From: Trichomonas vaginalis G3
Taxonomy: Eukaryota > Parabasalia > Trichomonadida > Trichomonadidae
Assembly: GCF_026262505.1 (NCBI RefSeq)
Contig: NC_067207.1
Coordinates: 11,748,082-11,812,081 of the forward strand
Direction: 5' to 3'
Length of the DNA stretch: 64,000 nucleotides
Positions within the stretch are counted from its first letter, which is position 1. Every line of letters begins with the position of its first letter. Position numbers and translations under genes: made by a program. Shown one piece after another: positions 9,441-18,126 of the stretch. The notes beneath the pieces are model-generated. The model saw only the letters and a program-made list of their open reading frames with translations. It searched no databases and had not been told where the DNA came from.

Positions 9441-10731
9441 CTAAGCATTTCTATACCATGCGTAAACTGTCATGTAAGGTGGCATGTAGTCTTTACTTTG
9501 TCCCGTTGTTTGCGTATATCCTGAAACGTTATGTGTATGGTTTCCATCTCCCTGAGTGTCACTCCAGTAACAATTTATAGCAAACTTAACGTTGTCTTTA
9601 ACATCATATCCTTTACCTTTTGTCATTCCTGACCAATCCCAATATCTATGCTTATGCCAACCTGCTTGAGATGTACTTAAATCTATGTAGTGACTGTGTG
9701 CAGGTAAATTTTCACCTGAAATCGTTTTACTTCCACCTGTTTCCTTTGAAGAGTTTGCACAATACAAAAACCTGTCGACTATTTGAGTCCAAGTTCCAAA
9801 ACCAAGTACTACTTCTGGTCTGGTAGAGTTCATTGACGTATAAATAGAACCTATAGGATATACTGTTTGAAGTATTTCTGTCTTTAATGTTTGAAGCTCT
9901 GTTTTGTCTGCTTTTTTATATAACTTTTCTTCAAGTTCATTTACGTCAGAGATGCTATGTCTATGATATTTTTGTGGGTATGTTCCTTCTGTCCATGCGA
10001 AAATACGTTCTTTTGTTGCATCTACATATCCTTTTATCCATGTCGAGTCTGCTTTTGTATTCCTTAACTCTGTAACACCTTTCTCAAGCTCTTTCAACTG
10101 TTGTCCATCTTCCATTAAACCTCTGGTATGACTTGAAACCGTTTGTGTCAACATATCTACAGTTTCTTTGTCGGCTTTAAGGTCTAAACACCCTGAAACC
10201 CATCCTGTATCGGCTTTAGTTTTTAAAATCTTTGAAGTCCGTTCATGGTACCATTCAACCCTTTCTTTAATTTCATTGTCTTTTTCATCCACATATTCCT
10301 TATCTGCCTTCTTATCTAATGCACTAGCCACACATGCTAACTCATCGTTAACATATGTTTTATCTGCTTTCTTTTCAACATCCTCTTTCGTTGCATATGT
10401 TGCATCTGCTCTGTCATGTTCTTCTTGAACTTTTTCAAATGACATACTCTTTGTCAGCTTTGTTGTCAACATCTGCTTTCAAAAGAAGTTCTTTTATAGG
10501 CTTCTCGTTTAAAGTTCCTTTTGTTGGATTTACACAGACAGTATGGTTCTTACTGTCTTGAAACAGAAACTCATCTGTCATTGGGTTTATCGTCAGTTTT
10601 AAGTTTCCTTCTTTCAATGACTCAGATATCTTAGAATAGTTTGAAAAGTTTGTTGTGTTCTTATTTAGAGCTTGCAAAATGAGTTGTCGGTTGTGTTGTA
10701 TTTCTCTCATAGACGCTGTTTCTTTCGACAT
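9441..10731 (-). pseudogene. Tail-fibre-like protein of the Maverick, broken
   Basis: The start side (near 10731) reads MSKETASMREIQHNRQLILQ. The middle is a long coiled coil with a repeated KADK.YVD/NDE module, as in phage fibre shafts. The end has YPIGSIYTSMNSTRPEVVLG followed by FGTWTQI, a Gly/His-rich stretch (LPAHSHYI, GDGNHTHNVSG) and MPPYMTVYAWYRNA, the hallmark of phage tail-collar or baseplate receptor-binding tips. This points to host-surface binding of a putative particle. The region carries at least one break. Confidence 0.65.
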
Positions 10732-10749
10732 TTTTATTCTAGATAAAAT

Positions 10750-11595
10750 ATGCTTTCAATAGAAAAAGAAAATTCAAGAGTTGCTACAACTAAACCATTA
10801 GATGAACTTTTTACGAATGTCGGTCAAAAGTTTGAGACAGAGACCGTAAAGCATGAAGGCTATCGTTTTGACTACCCATTAAGATGGCTAAGAGACCCAT
10901 CTGTCACAAAAGCTATTGGCTTTCGTAGAATGAAGTTTGTGTCTGTAGAAGATAAAAGTTTTCCATTTATTGTAAGGTTTCATATAGATTATATATCTGA
11001 AGGGAAACGAAAAATGTGGGAAGAAATTGAGCTAATACAAGTTGACCTTTCATCTTCTCTACAGACTGCGTTAAAAAATATAGAAGATAAAATAAATTCA
11101 TGTTATGCAAAATATGCTGATGAATATGCAAATACCGAGAGCACACTTTATGTGAGAATTGTATATGACAAACAAAATTCACAAGTGTCATTTCAAATCT
11201 ACGAAGACAATCCAAAGAACGAACAAATATATACAGAATTCACTGCAATGTCATGGTATTATTTGCAAAGAATGTTAAATCAGAAAGTCGAACTTCCTTT
11301 AGCAAATATTTACAGTCGATATGCAAGAGATGAACCATATTTATTTAAAGATGTTTTCGACCCAGCTGCTATTATTGTTCATGCTTCATTTTCTGGCGCA
11401 CAAAACTCTTTCTTATGCTTGGCAAATGACTTTTACGAAAAACCTACAAAGTTATATGAACCACCAAGTGGAAGTATTTCAGACTTTCAAGTATGGTTTA
11501 CTACAGATGGAAGAAAGAGAATAATTCCATTATACCATGCGTTTTACTTAGAACTTAGTTTCATATACAACTACTATCGAACGGTAAAAATATAA
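10750..11595 (+). CDS. Maverick structural protein candidate (minor capsid/penton type)
   Basis: 281 residues, frame open throughout, starting MLSIEKENSRVATTKPLDEL. It is mixed alpha/beta with long alternating-hydrophobic stretches. Its length fits the minor capsid (penton) proteins of Polintons, but no diagnostic motif is visible, so the name is inferred from length and neighbourhood. It is divergently arranged with the fibre-like gene; only 18 bases separate the two start codons. Confidence 0.4.
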   Translation: MLSIEKENSRVATTKPLDELFTNVGQKFETETVKHEGYRFDYPLRWLRDPSVTKAIGFRRMKFVSVEDKSFPFIVRFHIDYISEGKRKMWEEIELIQVDLSSSLQTALKNIEDKINSCYAKYADEYANTESTLYVRIVYDKQNSQVSFQIYEDNPKNEQIYTEFTAMSWYYLQRMLNQKVELPLANIYSRYARDEPYLFKDVFDPAAIIVHASFSGAQNSFLCLANDFYEKPTKLYEPPSGSISDFQVWFTTDGRKRIIPLYHAFYLELSFIYNYYRTVKI

Positions 11596-11598
11596 TTT

Positions 11599-11841
11599 TT
11601 AATACGGTTGAGGTGTTGGATTTGGTTGCCAACTAGACTGTGGTGCAGGTTCAGGCTGTTGTATAACAGGAGCTTGTTCTTCTGGTTCAGGGTCTTTAGG
11701 TATAATACCAACGAACTGACCTACTCTTTTACCAATATTTTTGACTCCGTTCCAAATTCCTCTTCCTACGGTTTTTATTCCATTCCATATACCTCTTCCA
11801 ACATTTCGAAAGAAGTTTCCTATTCTTCCAAAGAAACCCAT
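11599..11841 (-). CDS. Short amphipathic Maverick protein with WNG repeats
   Basis: 80 residues. The N-terminal half repeats a module around GRGIWNGIKTVGRGIWNGVK, giving an amphipathic basic helix; the C-terminal half is Pro/Gln/Glu-rich. The frame is intact. It resembles in style the membrane-lytic or core peptides of adeno-like viruses. It ends three bases from the stop of the 10750 gene, tail to tail. Confidence 0.5.
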   Translation of the reverse strand: MGFFGRIGNFFRNVGRGIWNGIKTVGRGIWNGVKNIGKRVGQFVGIIPKDPEPEEQAPVIQQPEPAPQSSWQPNPTPQPY

Positions 11842-11859
11842 TTTACTATATGTAAAAAT

Positions 11860-12222
11860 CTAATGTCCGCCTAGTCTCTTACGTTTCCTGTTGAGTTCCA
11901 TAGCATTCTTTAACTGGAGCTCATACATTCTGTTTCTCCTCTGGTAGAAAACATACTCTGGGTCAACTCCTGTGTTCGCGTCATCTGCATAAAGTTGTTT
12001 ATATCCCACCTCAGGGTTTGTATAAAACTCTTTCCATCTCATATTTGCATACCATGGTGGCAAACCTAACGCAGCGTCATTTGACATGGCAGTTTGCATT
12101 TGTACATCTGTTGGCACTTGACCATAGTTTGCCATTGCAGTTTGTATTCTAACTTCATTTGGAATATTCTCTGGGTTTGGTTGTCCAGGTTGCTGTGCAT
12201 TCGCTAAGTTCTGTGCGTCCAT
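11860..12222 (-). CDS. Hypothetical Maverick protein, 120 residues
   Basis: Intact frame starting MDAQNLANAQQPGQPNPEN. It contains an internal duplication (RIQTAMANYGQVPTDV, then QMQTAMSNDAA) and a basic tail ending NRKRKRLGGH. The Gln/Asn-rich start and basic end suggest a DNA- or capsid-associated protein, but no family is recognised. It lies 18 bases upstream of the WNG-repeat gene on the same strand. Confidence 0.5.
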   Translation of the reverse strand: MDAQNLANAQQPGQPNPENIPNEVRIQTAMANYGQVPTDVQMQTAMSNDAALGLPPWYANMRWKEFYTNPEVGYKQLYADDANTGVDPEYVFYQRRNRMYELQLKNAMELNRKRKRLGGH

Positions 12223-12245
12223 TTAATATTAGATAAAAATATCTC

Positions 12246-12377
12246 TTACGAGTACATATACTGAACATTTGCAGGCATTGGTTCATCTTCATATTCTCTA
12301 TATCTTTCTGCCACGTCAAATAAGTAAATGACACAATGGAAAAAACCTAAAACAAGTAGTCCTATTTCAAACCACAT
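12246..12377 (-). CDS. Tiny membrane protein (43 residues), Maverick
   Basis: ATG at 12377, reading MWFEIGLLVLGFFHCVIYLF and then a charged tail ending YMYS. One transmembrane helix. The start overlaps the end of the methyltransferase gene by 16 bases, an arrangement typical of compact viral genomes. Function unknown. Confidence 0.45.
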   Translation of the reverse strand: MWFEIGLLVLGFFHCVIYLFDVAERYREYEDEPMPANVQYMYS

Positions 12378-13180
12378 TTACTTACTAGTAAAATTTCTTT
12401 GTTATGACACTTTCTCCAGTTTATAGGACCTCTCTCATATTCTATCTTATCGTATCTAAACTCATAGTCATGTATGTCCTCTAACCATCTCATGACACTT
12501 TCCAAACCACTTTTATCGGATGTAAAGTAAAAGCATGGATGGTTATGTAAAACGTCTAAAGTTTCTAAAGAGTCTCTCAAAGTCCAGTCTACTTGGTATT
12601 GAAAATCCCATGTGTTATAGAACGGCGGGTCCACTATAAAGAAAACATTTTCCTTGTCTTTATATTTTTCATACAACTCTGTCCAATGACATCTCACAAA
12701 CTCTATACCCTCAATATATTTTTCTATGTTCTCTTTGAAAACATTTGTATAGTTAAGATATAAAACTTTTGACATAAGTGTTTCAATGTCATGAACTCTT
12801 ATAGCACCACTATATAATAGTCTAGCAGATATACTATCCCAGTCAATATACTCTGCCTTTTTCAAAACCTCTCTGACAGTATTTTTCTTATCTAATGGTA
12901 TACGTTCCATCTTACCTATAGGTATCTTTTCTTTTAACTCTTTCAATATTTTGTTTGTGTCTGGTATATGTTTGAGACGGTTCATATAGTTGTCGAAGTC
13001 ATTGCATATAATCTTTGAGTCAGGAAATATTGTATGGCACAAATGAGATATATAGAAACTTCCACCGAACAAGTCTACAAATGTTAGACCATTCGGTAGT
13101 TTCTTAAGTTCTCTCAATAGAATATCTTTACATCTACTCTTATTTCCAAAGAAGGGTAGCGGTGGTTTTGTAAAATTCAT
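12362..13180 (-). CDS. N6-adenine DNA methyltransferase (Dam/D12 type) of the Maverick
   Basis: 272 residues, intact frame. The N-terminus has PFFGNKSR, matching the P..GGK.. start of D12-class enzymes, followed by FVDLFGGSFYISHLC (SAM-binding motif I, D.F.GS). The catalytic motif IV is DPPFYNT. Dam-type enzymes transfer methyl from SAM to adenine N6. T. vaginalis DNA is reported to carry abundant 6mA and such enzymes. The leader TTTTTATTATATATATAAA sits directly before the ATG. It could protect element DNA or mark chromatin; the target site cannot be read from sequence. Confidence 0.8.
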   Translation of the reverse strand: MNFTKPPLPFFGNKSRCKDILLRELKKLPNGLTFVDLFGGSFYISHLCHTIFPDSKIICNDFDNYMNRLKHIPDTNKILKELKEKIPIGKMERIPLDKKNTVREVLKKAEYIDWDSISARLLYSGAIRVHDIETLMSKVLYLNYTNVFKENIEKYIEGIEFVRCHWTELYEKYKDKENVFFIVDPPFYNTWDFQYQVDWTLRDSLETLDVLHNHPCFYFTSDKSGLESVMRWLEDIHDYEFRYDKIEYERGPINWRKCHNKEILLVSKCGLK

Positions 13181-13346
13181 TTTATATATATAATAAAAAT
13201 GTTTTTACCTGAAAAAGTGACAGAAAAGTGACAAAACATGAAAACATATATATTTTGTGAAAAGCTCCTGGAAGACCCGTATATAAGAACTTCATTTATA
13301 CTAAACATCTTCAGGGGCTAGAGGGGCGCAGCCCTGGAAGCCCCAC

Positions 13347-13350
<4 letters not shown>
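13181..13350. other. Maverick right terminal region
   Basis: Non-coding. It holds two close copies of AAAAGTGACA (about 13213-13232) and, just before the T run, a GC-rich hairpin formed by GGGGCT...AGCCCC around an inner GGGC/GCCC pair. Position and composition suggest the terminal inverted repeat; its partner is outside the window. Confidence 0.45.

Positions 13351-13382
<32 letters not shown>
13351..13382. repeat. 32-base T homopolymer at the Maverick edge
   Basis: Uninterrupted T run immediately after the GC-rich hairpin. It marks the change from higher-GC element DNA to AT-rich host DNA. Confidence 0.9.
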
Positions 13383-13386
<4 letters not shown>

Positions 13387-13707
13387 AGAGAGTTTTAAAG
13401 ATTTTATTTTCGAATACAAATATAGACCTCAGAGGAATACATTCTAAATAAATTTGTATCTGAGGGTGAATAAATAAGAACAAAATTTAAAGGGTTAGCA
13501 TAAATAATGTAGAAATTAAGATTGGAATTTAAATTTAATACAAAATTAAAGGGAATGAATTTGCGATTAGTAGGGTATGGCAAATGGATTGGGAAACATT
13601 GGTTACACATGAAAATTATCAGATGTAAGAATTTGGTGCAGATATTTTAAAAATGAGATCTGAGTGCTTAAACAATATCTCAAAATTCAAATTTTCCAAA
13701 TGAAAAT

Positions 13708-13932
13708 TTGGAAAATTCCCAAAATGCAGAATCAACTGATGATTTTCAATCATTAATAACGCCAATACAAGAAGATCATTTTCCTTCTGCCAACGAACTA
13801 AAACAATGGTTTGATATTGCCCATGATGTTTTAATTAGTCCGCCACCTGAGAATCAACATCCAGAAATTGATGAAGAAGAGACACAAAAAGCAATTTATC
13901 TATTACAAAACTTAGACTTTCCTAAGAAATAA
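13708..13932 (+). pseudogene. Acidic gene tail next to the Maverick, no ATG start
   Basis: An open frame of about 74 codons (ENSQNAESTDDFQSLITPIQ... ending NLDFPKK) has protein-like composition and a TAAA signal overlapping its stop, but the first codon here is TTG and no in-frame ATG is present between the Maverick edge and this point. It may be the 3' remnant of a host gene that lost its start. No family is recognised. Confidence 0.35.
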
Positions 13933-15657
13933 AATTATTTAATTTATTCTTGTTTGTTTTTTAATTAAACATGTATATTTATTAACATTTCCTTTTTTAA
14001 TACCTTTCCAACTTCTATTAGTAACAAACACATAACTAATTTGAAGATTTAGCGTTATGAAGAAGTATCCAAGTAATAACGTCAATAATGCATTTGCGAT
14101 AGGATATAATTGCACCAAAGGTTAAAACTTGTATAAAGAATGAAAAATGAAATTTAATACAATTTTTTTTCGAAAAAAAATCCATGCTTGGCTAGATTTT
14201 CATAGTTATTGAATATGCATTACTGACATCTTGTAAAAGATGCCGATCAAGGCTTTCAAGATTGCTAAATTTCTCGATTAAAATTTACATTTTTTTTTAT
14301 TTGTGTTTAATTACATTTTACAGTTTGCAGACTTACATAAAATCCGCAACATAGTGGTTATTTAATATTTGCCCCACAGTATTGTAGTTTGAAATTTACG
14401 ATAAGATTATAATTGATAAAGTAAGGTTTTGTCATTAATGCATCTTATAAACTTTCATTGATAAATATGGATAGATAAGTTCTGTGTTCAAAAGTAAGCA
14501 TTTTTTAAAACGCGCAATTATATCAAGAACGACTATCATAAATTCATGAGTATCGATGATTTTCGTTTAGGATGGACTTAATCGGCTTGATTGATATACA
14601 TATTTTAAAATGGCATAGCTTTGTGCATGTTATGTCAAGCATTGTGCCAAACCAATTTAAAATGAAACAAATTATTTTAAAGAAACTATATATGAACTAT
14701 TCGAACACTTTATATTAATGTAGGGAGCTATAAATTTAAATATTCTAAAAATTTATTTATTTGTTAAGAGTTCGGAACAAATTTATTATTGAATATATAG
14801 GAAATCAAATAATTATGCATAATCGCATAAAAAAATGCTGAAACAATGAAAAGAAAAAAATAGTTGCCCAATAGAAAAAGTCGAACCCATACCCCTACCC
14901 ATTGAGTTATCCTCACTTTCAAGTTTCGATCGAAAAAAAGGTATTTAATCGCGTAACTCGCACCGTTTAGTCGTATTTCGAAGTTCTATATAGTATTAAA
15001 GATTAAGTTACATTATGTACAAAATAACTTTTTATTGTTATTTGATTTTGATAGCATTATTAGCTGAATATGAAAAATCTCGTAGAAATAATCATTTCAT
15101 TCAGACATAAGTATTGGATTGTTTCCCAACAAGCATAATAACACACGTTTCATATTATAATTTATTTCATTTCTGTACAAAATTTAGATAACGATATCAA
15201 ATAAAAAAAACTGTGGCATTTTTTTACTTCAAACTATCATGAAGTGTAACCAAATTGGGTGAGTATTCTTGCTATCAGTATGACATGAAAAAGTGAACGA
15301 CAAAAATTGAAGATATTGTAGTTAACTCGGATTTTTTTAATTGCAAACACATCTATAATTTGTTTAAATATCATTTAATATATCAAAATCGAAAAATTCG
15401 TTTTTGGAAATCTTTGAATTTATGAGAAGTTCTACAAAGACACTTACAAATATAGCGTTTGCAATAAAAAGGCTCTTTAATCTTCTTCATCCTTGCTCAG
15501 AAACTTCTACTGGTTACCTTACGGGTAACCTGCAAAGCTGCTTCCAAGGCATCGGGAAAATAACGTATTTTCGTGAGACTACCTTTAAAAAATTAATGAT
15601 GTAAAAAATTAATTTTTTTTTTCAAAAAATACATTACAAACAAAACACTTTATTAAA
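13933..15657. other. Long AT-rich intergenic region
   Basis: 1.7 kb with no convincing gene. Noted inside: a degenerate tRNA-like patch on the minus strand (14880-14917) and a less AT-rich stretch at about 15480-15590 with two short hairpins, GGTTACC-TTAC-GGGTAACC and AAAATA-ACG-TATTTT. The 66-codon frame at 15404 has no protein-like features. Confidence 0.5.
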
Positions 15658-17272
15658 TTAGATACTTTCGTATCCATCCTCGGTAGTTGTATCTTCCGTA
15701 GAAGATGATCTATCGTATTGGTCAAATCTATCTATACTATCTCCAATAATATCAGAATCAATTTTATTAATCATTGGAATTGACTCTGATTTTCTCATAA
15801 TAGGCAGCCTATCAATGAATACTGCTCCATTATCTTTTCTCAGCTTCAGTAACATCTTCGCAGCCATATCTCCGAGCATATGAATCGCGATATCTTCAAT
15901 CATTACTGGAAAAGCTGCTGCAATGCTCTGCATCATCAAACTTCTTATATACCCATGATGAAGCATCAAATTAGAAAGGTCATCTTGATATAAAACCCTG
16001 CATTAACGCTCTGATGCTTGTTGCGCATTGTGAACCCAACAACATTTGGTTTTCACCATGTACAGTACTCTCTGTGCAACTTTCAGATGCAATAACTTGG
16101 TCATCAACAATTATCGAAATTATTCCTCGACCAACAAAAAGCATGAAGTTGCATTTCTCTCCCTGTCTGCATGGGAAGCTTCCTGGTTCGAAAGTAATAT
16201 GCTTAATGATCTTTGCGACCTTAGCAAGCTGTCCTGGAGTGAGAGAAGAAAAGCAAACTGTAGAATCGAAAAATTTTCTTGTAATTTCGAGTTTGATTGT
16301 TGTTCTAAGTGATTTTGGGACATTTCTAAGTAGATTTCTGATGCCTCCTGCTGCTCCTGTCGTTTCCCAATAATATTGACAGAAATTTCGAACTTCTCTT
16401 CTTCGATTGTCATCGATTTTCTTAAATTTCAAGTAATCTTGAGTGACTTTGTAACTATTAATAAACGTATATTCTAATGTATTGAAAAATACGGAAATCA
16501 TTCTCGCAATGATTGCTGTATGAAGGATAACTCCGAACAATTGGATAAATATCATCACCATTACTTCATTTGTTGTTTTTGGTATGACATCTCGGTATCC
16601 AATTGTTGATACAGTTGTAAGAACGAAATAGATGGCGACAACATATAGTTTGATATCATTATATCCTTGGTCTTTAAATTGCGTTGTCCAAATAACTGTT
16701 TCTTTCTCGAATTTAGATAAAATCATTAAAATAATTGCAAAAACATGTACAACGAATAATAGTATGATGAAGGAAGGCAGAAGTGTTGCAAAGCTGCCAA
16801 TGTAAGGAAGCAAAGTATTTAAAGTCTTCCAGGAAGTCCAAGCTCTTGATAATCGAAAAAACTTATTGATAGAGAGTAATACGTAAATAAACTTATATTT
16901 GGTGATTATGCCTATCCATGCAAATGGAAATATCGATATTAAGTGAAAAAACAAATGAAATTTTCCATACGCTGCAATAATCTTTTTTGGATCATCTACA
17001 ATCTCACCATTAGATATACACAGTGTTCTTCTGATGATGTAATGATCAAGTGCGAAAATTATATCAAAGATAAAAAATGGACAATATTGTGCAAGTGTTA
17101 TATTCGGATCTATAAAGTAGACGAATGTGACTTCGGCTATTGACGCTAATGATATGAAGAAAATGAGATATTCCCATGCCCTTCGTAATTTGTTATAATG
17201 TGAAAATCGTGCGTTCTTTTTAAACAAGTTTGAAGTATATCGTAATGTTGCATACTTATAATGATATACCAT
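15658..17272 (-). pseudogene. Cyclic-nucleotide-gated/EAG-type cation channel, altered filter and frameshift
   Basis: Six-helix channel of the CNG/HCN/EAG group: S1 near YLIFFISLASIAEVTFVYF, a weakly charged S4 (SINKFFRLSRAW), S5, pore loop, S6 and a C-linker (DDNRRREVRNFCQYYW) leading to a cyclic-nucleotide-binding fold. The filter reads TVSTIGYRDV: the second Gly of GYGD is Arg (codon at 16592-16594, one base from Gly). In the phosphate cassette (VHGENQMLLGSQCATSIRAL) the usual Arg before Thr-Ala is lacking. A frameshift near 15,990-16,000 splits off the last 100 codons, which continue the binding domain (DDLSNLMLHHGYIRSL). The upstream frame lacks an ATG before 17272. Probably a decaying member of a large family. 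Confidence 0.7.
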
Positions 17273-17389
17273 TGTATTGATTGCGTCTGTATTAGCTAAA
17301 GTGTGTATTGAAAAACTAAGTGATGATTTTATTGAGTGAACAAAAACGATTATTTTATATTCAATTATGTATCGTGAATTTTGGCTCAA

Positions 17390-18126
17390 AAAATTGACGA
17401 TAGAGTTTATTCAATCCCATCAAGATAAGATCAGGGTTTTAATACTATTATGTATCCACAATAATGGCCATGTGGATTTCGATGATGATTTGATAAAGTA
17501 GTTTTTTTACAAATGAAAAAAGTGCTAGATAATCAAGAAAGGAGTTTACAAATGCATGGTATAGTTCCTTTACCCTGCATTTGTAAACTCCTTTCTTGAA
17601 TTGAAATTCTATGAATCACATTCAAATGAAAAAGTGCGTCCTTTTCCAGTTCGGCATATATGGGTGCATGGTACCAGTAATATACCCTGTTTCTATATAT
17701 GCAAAACCGAAAAAGCATATATTTTAAATCAATTATTTTTTAAACAACAATTTTATTGTATATAACGATGCTGATCCAATTACTTCATATGCAATCATCA
17801 AAGATAAGCACTGAAGCATTTCGAAAAGACAACTTAAAAATTTGGTGAATATATTGCTGATAGAGATTATGTCATGTGTCATTCAATTACATTGAATATG
17901 AGAGTTAACAAATTATAGTATCATGAGAAGCTATGTGTCTCCTGTTATTTTGTATTTTAGGTTATAATCAAATGTGATTATAACCTTCGAAATAATAAAA
18001 TTCCTCCAAATTTTCATATATTATCGCAGTATGTCTATATTTTAATGCTGTAATATCAGTATTGTTTATTATCATTGTTTTAAATCCTCTCGCATGCATT
18101 TGTTTAATTTGAAAAAAAAATCGAAT
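17390..18126. other. Intergenic region with a perfect 23-bp hairpin
   Basis: AT-rich and without gene. It holds the hairpin at 17534-17598 and a smaller one at about 17960 (GGTTATAATCA, loop AATG, TGATTATAACC). Confidence 0.6.
17534..17598. repeat. Perfect inverted repeat, 23-bp arms, 19-base loop
   Basis: Arms at 17534-17556 and 17576-17598 are exact reverse complements (AAAGGAGTTTACAAATGC in the left arm). No TAAA or initiator motif is tied to it. It may be a tiny transposon remnant, a terminator-like structure downstream of the ankyrin or upstream of the channel gene, or a hairpin RNA. Confidence 0.85.

Larger units (their letters stand above)
1..13350. mobile_element. Maverick (Polinton), right-hand part, cut by the window edge
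   Basis: This is a virus-like DNA element of the Maverick/Polinton family. Parts seen: protein-primed family B DNA polymerase (minus, 5312-7150), retroviral-type integrase (plus, 8584-9277), a long tail-fibre-like protein (minus, 9441-10731), a capsid-type candidate (plus, 10750-11595), two short amphipathic proteins, a DNA adenine methyltransferase (12362-13180) and a left segment of small unknown genes. The packaging ATPase, protease and a clear major capsid gene were not recognised and may lie left of the window. The element is broken, with roughly ten breaks. Because many long frames remain open it is probably fairly young. The right edge is set near a GC-rich hairpin and a T run; the left end is outside the window, so terminal inverted repeats could not be compared. 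Confidence 0.85.

Noticed and set aside
14880-14917. tRNA-like boxes on the minus strand (TAACTCAATGGGTAG and GGGTTCGAC)
   Set aside because: The A- and B-box-like parts are only about 15 bases apart, no anticodon arm or matching acceptor stem can be drawn, so it is not a tRNA gene.
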